Shown here piece by piece: positions 57,761 through 64,000 of a stretch of DNA of 64,000 bases. Origin of the DNA: Rhizopus arrhizus (taxonomy: Eukaryota > Mucoromycota > Mucoromycetes > Mucorales > Rhizopodaceae); the NCBI GenBank assembly GCA_024220505.1, contig JAKZZE010000017.1, positions 744,001 through 808,000 on the forward strand, written 5' to 3'. Position numbers and translations under genes: made by a program. The notes below the pieces were generated by a model, which did no database searches, had not been told where the DNA came from, and saw nothing but the letters and a program-made list of their open reading frames with translations. Positions within the stretch are counted from its first letter, which is position 1. Every line of letters starts with the position of its first letter.

Positions 57761-60025
57761 GTATTCACTTCAAGTTCGACCAAATGAACTTGTTTATTTC
57801 ATTCATTTGTATATTTTTATTTCAACTAAATTAGGAAGAACTGTTCGACTAAAAAATAAAAATAAGTTCGACCAAGTTGTAGTAAGTTTACAGCTGCATG
57901 GTTGAATCATTAAAAAACCAACTGTGTGCTGAAATGCCCTACTGTTGTAGAATAGTAATTGATTGTAGTTGACGTTGATAAATGTAAGTCTTAATACAAG
58001 ATCATAATCAAATACAACAAAATACAAGTTTATTTAAATAAGATTATGCAATCAATTCCAATCAAACATATTCTAAAAGAATATGTATTGTATTAATGAT
58101 GGTTCTTTGATAAGAAGAAGTATTAATTAAAATAACAGGATCTTTTTCTGTTGTCATAAATCCAATCCTATGCCAGGAATACTTCTAATCTTTCACATAA
58201 TCGAAATAACGCGTAGAATAACGTTATTCAAATCAGTGAGGAGTTCCCAGAATAAAAAGATAATCTATGACAGACATACAAAAGAACAAATGAAAAGTTT
58301 TCATAATCATAATTATAGACGACACTTGTTAAAGTACCTGAATATTAGAAGAACGCTTACAATAGAAGATATCAAGCCACTCAATAAGATATAAATACCT
58401 GTCTTCAATTAGAGTAATTTTTATTTGAGCTTAAACTGAAATAAAAATCAGTCTTAAAAAATACTCACACTGTTTCTCGATCTTTGTTTTTGATGTTTCT
58501 TTAATTGCCTCAGCCATTATACAACACCTACCACTTCTTCCTAAGTAAAATAATTTATTGCTAACTTACCTAAACTTTTTAATTGGGTGGCCTCCTTGAT
58601 TGAAACAGCCAAAAAGCTCAAATAAAAAATCTTAGTTTTTCATTTTGTTTCTCTTTTGGGCTGTTTTCTAATTTCTCTTCTGTTTTCGGTTTATTTTCCT
58701 TTTTAAATCATATTCAAGTAATAAAATAAATTATTCTTAATATCGAGTGTTATTTGCCTGAGCTACCAGTCAATAAGAGGTTTCGAAAGCATTTGGACAA
58801 TTTTAATGAGTATCTGTTGACGAGCTTGCGAATTGAAGGAAGGGCAAGGCCAACGTCTTCATGAGGCACTATAGGCATTATTTCGTCACCTAGAATTATG
58901 TAACTGATTCTCAAAAGTAACTTTAACAATCATTAAAAGAATGAATATCTATTTTTTTAAAGGTTGTTTGAACGAAAAAAAAAAGAAACTTTAATTGATA
59001 CAACAGTTTAATTCAATCTGACAAACAAATAAATCCAAAATATACATTATCATTTCATCAAAAATCCAAGTATATATCAGCAAGTACATTTCTTTTCTTT
59101 TATCTTTTACTGGCAACTTTTTTCTACAGCCAAGTTTTGCAAGTAATTCATCATTTTAAATATAGCCAATAAACCAAGCCAACGAGTTACTCACCAAATT
59201 ATTCAAACCTGAGCGTGGTGAAGGATCAAATACGATTGCAGAAGGCTTCCGCAATAACAGTAACATATTGATTAGCTACAAAGTTTCCATTTATTTTACT
59301 ACAACTGACCCAAATCAGTCCAACGATATTACTACAAACCGTAGAGGATTCAGATTCAATCCTGTTGACTATCCAATCCATCAACCTACCATTCCATCAC
59401 CTCAAGATCAGCTTCCACCTCAGCGACTTGCCGTTCAACTGCCCCAATATGAACCTTCACCCTTGCCATTTAGGAATCAACTACCTGAATATGAGTCCAC
59501 GCCATATCAATTATAAATTTACTTATTTATGCACATTTAACGAAGGAGTAATGGCATGTTGTTTAAAAACGAAGATAGACATAGTGACTTTAAAGAAACA
59601 GAGGACTAAGTAACAAGAATAACTGAGACCTATAGCAATATTCTAGATAGCCATTTAAAGCGTTTGTACAGCATTTAATTAAACAATTTGAAAACGCCTT
59701 AACCGACAGTCCCTCTAACATTTTTTTATGGCCTTGCATGCGAATTGATCGCTCAAAAAACCGCAAATTAATTAATTTTGTTGGCCTTCTTTGAGCGTTG
59801 TTTTAATAAAGAGGAGCTTCTTTGATTCAATCATGCAATTGAAAACTCACTGCAATTTGACTGAACTTATTTTTATTTTTTAGCCGAACAATTCTTCCTA
59901 ATTTAGTTGAAATAAGGACGAAATTAGCAAATTCATTTGGTTGAAATAAGATGCCACTTTTGGTCGAAGTTGATTTTTATTGGTCTAATTTAGTTACCGT
60001 TTCGATCAAATTTGAAGTGAATACG
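57761..60025. mobile_element. 2.27-kb DNA-transposon-like element with long terminal inverted repeats
   Basis: The outer 14 bp (CGTATTCACTTCAA, 57761-57774) recur inverted at 60012-60025. A second block of 51 bp (57820-57870 versus 59863-59913, inverted) differs at two positions. Weaker similarity continues inward to about 57912 and 59831, with an insertion/deletion between blocks. The repeats are thus roughly 150-195 bp long. No transposase was recognised inside. Internal sequence holds short relic exons (for example 58770-58870 and 59166-59516). I could not identify a target-site duplication. Confidence 0.65.
59166..59516 (+). pseudogene. protein-coding fragment inside the inverted-repeat element, arrestin-tail-like
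   Basis: After an AATATAG acceptor a frame is open for 116 codons: NNSNILISYKVSIYFTTTD, then GFRFNPVDYPIHQP, then a Pro/Gln-rich tail with LPQYEPS and LPEYESTPYQL. The beta-strand NILISYKVSI and the PPxY-like tail recall the C-terminal end of fungal arrestin-domain proteins (alpha-arrestins use PPxY to bind Rsp5). No upstream exons were found, so it appears to be an incomplete gene. The assignment is tentative. Confidence 0.35.
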
Positions 60026-61297
60026 GTAGATGCTAGCTCAAAGAGATTGAAGAGGTAGAACTATGACCAATATCATCTTCAAATTAGTATCAATCTAGAG
60101 CCAAAGTATTAGAATGCAAGTGAATTGCTATAGCTAATATCCATTAAGACTACTTAAGTTTCACACATTAAACATGCTTTATTTTTTTATACTAATTGAT
60201 CGTGCTGAATGTGAGGATTAAAAAACAAGTTCTTTGAGACACGATTTATGTACCTGTATAGTCATTTGACAAAAGAAATTTTATCCCCTATGGCTATCAG
60301 TGATCGCTTGGTAAGTAAATAGCAAACACATAGTGAGCATTTTATTCTCAAATAATCATAAAACCAGATGATTATATAAAGATGATAGCTCTAAATAAGT
60401 TCATCATTGGGCTGAGATATACAAATTACTTCTTTACTGTATAACTATTTTATTTCATAGTATTATTATTTAGAGCATTAAACAAATAAATAATTAATAT
60501 TGCTATTGTATTAGTCAATTGATATAAGAAAACAACATTAAAAAATCAACTGCTGGAGTATACTACATAAAACTACCAATATCTTTTAAACAAATGACCG
60601 TGCTGGAAAAAATAAAGTTTAAAAGACGACTTGACTCTTTCTGTAAACTAAAAGAATAATTTCTAAGCGTAAGAATTGCACGAGTATTTGTAAAGTTTAT
60701 TACGTACAATTAAATATATTATATACAACTGCTTGAAGAATAGATAATTAAATAGAAGATTCTGTTTACAAAAAAAACTATAATTATTATGTAATAACTT
60801 AAAGAATGAGTGGGATTTGTATCTTGCTAAAATATCAAATGCTCATATGCTTCTAAAATTTACATAAATTAAAATGAACTCTTACTAAATATTTGATCAT
60901 CGAACTTTTCAATGTTTTTATGCAATTGATAGCCAAATTGTACACTAGAAACTGTTACAAACAAGCACTATTCTATTATTAAAGAAACCACTATGATAAG
61001 ATTAGTAAACTTTTATTATAGAAACACTCTAACGTTCAAATATCATTTGCAATGGCAATAGAATAGCCATATATTGTATATAACACATCGATTTGATTCG
61101 TATCTATTTTAGCTGCTCTCAAGTATCTATGCTTCAAGAAAAGATGAGTGAATCAAGTTCAGCTATATAAACAAACATTTATTTCAAAAGTGCAATCTAC
61201 TTTTTTAAAATAAAAAGACCAATAGGTAGAAAGGTTCCACCATCATAGTGGGTTCCCAGATATTATCAATTTCCTAAATCGATGATCTGATACGCTT

Positions 61298-61328
<31 letters not shown>

Positions 61329-62310
61329 CAAATATATCGGTATTTCAAACAACCATATTAACTATTTACGTTACGACGTCATAGACAAGGAGTCTAGAAA
61401 ATTACTACAGTGCAGCTTCATACATATTAAGATAGTTGATACTTCAAGTACAAGTTACAAGTAAACATTGAAGTTATATTTTTTTTTATTTTTAAATTCT
61501 TCATGGTATCTGTGGATATCTTAGTGACATCCAGACAGTATGAGAATGGATTAACACCAAACGTCTTGTATTCGAATACAATCGAGATTCTGTTTTATTT
61601 CCGCTTTTGTCTTGTATTCAAACTGAATGAATACAAAACTGCAGAAAAACTCAGAATTTAGCAGCTGTTCCAGGTATTCGGCTTTCAAACTTACATCAGC
61701 ATGTATTGTGTACCAGCAAACCCAAAGTGTAACAAAAATAAATAAAAAATGCATTGTGCCTTGTAATGTTCATCAAATTCATGAAGATTTATATATTTCA
61801 ATTTGTATATTAATATCAAAGAATATCTGATTTTATAAGATACACAGCGTCTTCGAATTTCGTTATAACCGCTTTTTACGAAATGTACATTGTGATCTGT
61901 GTATAAATGATGTGCAACATATACTATTAGACGCGTAGAAAATAGAAAAAAATAACTCAGCTTATTGTTGAACATGTCAGCAAAACTTCAAGATAGATGC
62001 ACATTTATAGCAAGCAATTGTCTGTACGGTATAAATATTCATGATTACTAGAAGCTCAACCAGCATTCTAAAAAAGAATTCCCATTATAATCGCATGTAA
62101 GTAAGCACAGATGTATAGGACTGGACACATGTGTTCGGTTTCTCATATCGTTTATTAATTAAAAATATATAAGCTGTTGTGCACTGGTTCATACTCAGTT
62201 TTTGGTTATTACAGAAAAATCGAATCAAATTACATTGAACTTATTAAACTGTAACAGTCAATAAACACGGTACATAAAACAAAAACCCGTAATTAGCCTA
62301 CACGAAATAG
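60026..62310. other. gene-poor, AT-rich region
   Basis: No exon set found. It contains a T-run followed directly by an A-run (61295-61329), which can form a hairpin, and a perfect 16-bp palindrome TTGTATTCGAATACAA near 61564. The 3' part is the promoter region of the GH28 gene. Confidence 0.5.
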
Positions 62311-62320
62311 TATAAAAAGG
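62311..62320 (+). promoter_or_regulatory. TATA box of the GH28 gene
   Basis: TATAAAAAGG lies 67 bp upstream of the ATG at 62378, a position and sequence typical for a strongly regulated secreted-enzyme gene. Confidence 0.6.
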
Positions 62321-62377
62321 CCCCATAATTCCTTATTAAAGCGATTTATTCAAAACACCACAAGAAGCCTTGTCATT

Positions 62378-63582
62378 ATGGTCCAATTGCTCTCCTTAAC
62401 TAGTTCTGTAGCTACTCTTTTGTTGCTCTCTTTCGGATTTAACGAAGTGGCTGCTGGAAAGACTTGTACTGTAGCCAAGAGCAGCTCTGATGATGCCGTT
62501 ACTATCACTCAAGCCTTCAACAGTTGTAAGAATGGTGGTACTGTTTACTTCCCTAAAGGAAAAACTTACTACATGAAGAGCTTGGTTTCTGTCAAGGGAC
62601 TTAAGAATGTCAATATCAACTTGGGCGGTGAAATTGTTTTGCCTACATACAATAGCAAATTCAAAGGAAAGAGCTCTTGGATTGAAATTCAAGGTAACAA
62701 TATTCACATGACTGGTGGTGGCCACATAACTGGTAATGGCCAAGCATGGTAAGATATTTATTTTTGTCAAATATATAAGCTGTAAAGCTAACCACCGTAA
62801 ATTATAGGTACGACAAGCAAGATCACACTGCTCCCACTGTACTCCGTATCAAGGCTACAAACTCTGTCTTTGGTGACTTTAAGATCTATAATGCTCCTAG
62901 AGCTCACATGGCTATCACTAGCTCAAACAACGTTGTTCTTCAAAATGTTTACCTCAAGACTGCCTCTACTAGCAACAAGCCTGCAAAAAATACTGATGCT
63001 TTGGACGTCTCCTCCTCCAGCAACATTGTTTTCCAAAACTCTGAACTTAACGTCGGTGATGATTGTACTGCTATCAACGGTGGTGTCAGCAACATCACTT
63101 TAAAACATATCACCTGTAACGGTGGTCACGGTTTCAGTGTTGGTTCCCTTGGTAAAGGTGGTAAGACCGAATATGTTAAAACTGTTCGAGTTCTCAACAG
63201 TGTCTGTAACAACTGTCAAAATGGTGTAAGAATCAAGACCTGGCCCGGTGGAAAGGGTTCTGTTAGCGATGTTGTTTACAAGCGAGTTGAACTCAATAAT
63301 GTTGAACACCCCATTATTATTACCACTCACTACTGTGACAAGAACCAAATGTCATACTGTACCAAGAACAAGGACTCTTCCTTATCCATCAGTCATGTTT
63401 CCTTCCAACACATCAGTGGATCCGCTTCCACTAAGCATCCTGCCGTCGAAATTGATTGTTCTTCCAAGTCCAAATGCTCCAACATCAATTTCAAGGATGT
63501 CAACATAAAAAAGAACAGCAAGACTCAAAAGAATGTTTGCAACAACGTTGTTGGTTCCAACAAGATTTCCGTTTGTCCTTAG
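62378..63582 (+). CDS. GH28 polygalacturonase (secreted pectinase)
   Basis: Two exons (62378-62748, 62808-63582) give 381 residues. The signal peptide runs through LLLLSFGFNEVAAG. The right-handed beta-helix carries the GH28 catalytic motifs: NTDALD (185-190), GDDC (207-210), GHGFSVGSLGKGG (His near 231) and RIKTW (265-269). The first motif has Ala where most family members have Gly (NTDG). The Asp itself is kept, so activity is expected. Many Cys pairs and several N-x-S/T sites fit a secreted protein. Role: hydrolysis of alpha-1,4-galacturonan in plant pectin outside the cell. Endo versus exo action cannot be decided by eye. Confidence 0.95.
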
Positions 63583-64000
63583 ATCATTTTCATACATTAC
63601 AATTCCTCTACTTTTGTGGAATTTCATTTGATTACAAATAAACATATCAATAAACCAAATATAGTTATTATTTGAAGCTTTAGTCCTTAAGTTTCCATAT
63701 ATTTATCAAGTATCTTATTCTACTTTATCATAAATTGATATACAGCATGATACATTTAATAATCTTTCACTGTTCAGTACAACAAAGTGTTATAATTAAA
63801 AATTATTTTTGATGTTTATAAGCTTTCGTTTTTAACTATTATAAGATGTTTAATATCCAATCAGAAATAATAAAAATATTAATTTAAATCTTGGGTTCTT
63901 CCAATGATACAACTTTGCTAAAAGACATAGCAAAGCTAAGGCCTGATTTTGGCTTAGCATTATATTTCATCCCCAAAAAAATCTTCATTATGCGGCCATG
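63583..64000. other. 3' flank, nothing recognised
   Basis: AT-rich sequence up to the window end, with no open frame of note. Confidence 0.5.

Noticed and set aside
1..64000. CRISPR arrays, bacterial operons or Shine-Dalgarno sites
   Set aside because: Spliceosomal introns throughout and eukaryotic ribosomal proteins show nuclear fungal DNA. No regularly spaced direct repeats were seen.

Overview
The window looks like nuclear DNA of an early-diverging filamentous fungus, most probably a Mucorales (Mucoromycota) species. The coding sequence is AT-rich and split by many short GT-AG introns (about 50-75 nt, with CTAAC/CTAAT-like branch sites). Homopolymer A/T tracts are long and frequent. The gene content also fits: a CotH-family secreted protein, a CP2/grainyhead factor, an EXORDIUM-like protein and GH28 pectinase. 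Exon-intron structures were rebuilt by hand. For each intact gene model, the summed exon length is a multiple of three and the junctions use GT...AG.

Layout. 1-6.5 kb: gene-poor, with transposon relics (a decayed Tc1/mariner-type transposase and a nonsense-riddled ORF). 6.5-25.7 kb: gene-dense. In order: a type I membrane protein (+), Hsp110/Sse1 (-, with a heat-shock element upstream), a CP2/grainyhead factor (+), a zinc-module protein (-), a DUF4203/TMEM198-like membrane protein (+), mitochondrial EF-G (-), a Ser-rich secreted membrane-anchored protein (+) and an AP180/ANTH clathrin adaptor (-). 25.8-28 kb: LINE debris, including a perfect 813-bp inverted repeat of a 5'-truncated LINE 3' end. 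28.7-43.7 kb: a bHLH factor (-), an EXORDIUM/PHI-1-like secreted protein (-), a single-pass membrane protein with a repeated 9-residue motif (+), CotH (-), an Arl5-like GTPase (-) and a P4-ATPase flippase (-). 44.2-56.7 kb: ribosomal eL24 (-), CENP-X/MHF2 (-), a SAM+HMG-box protein (-), a small LIM protein (+), ribosomal eS25 (+) and a 22-exon Slo/BK-type potassium channel (-). 57.8-60.0 kb: a 2.27-kb element with long terminal inverted repeats that carries a protein-coding fragment. 62.4-63.6 kb: a GH28 polygalacturonase with a TATA box.

The genes do not form a single pathway. Membrane traffic and membrane identity recur (AP180, Arl5, P4-ATPase), as do cell-surface or secreted proteins (CotH, EXORDIUM-like, GH28, two membrane-anchored ectodomain proteins). 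Most neighbours are convergent or divergent, as expected for fungal chromosomes. The strongest unusual signals are an apparent one-nucleotide exon in the eL24 gene, a fungal BK-type channel without an aspartate-rich calcium bowl, and the perfect LINE palindrome.
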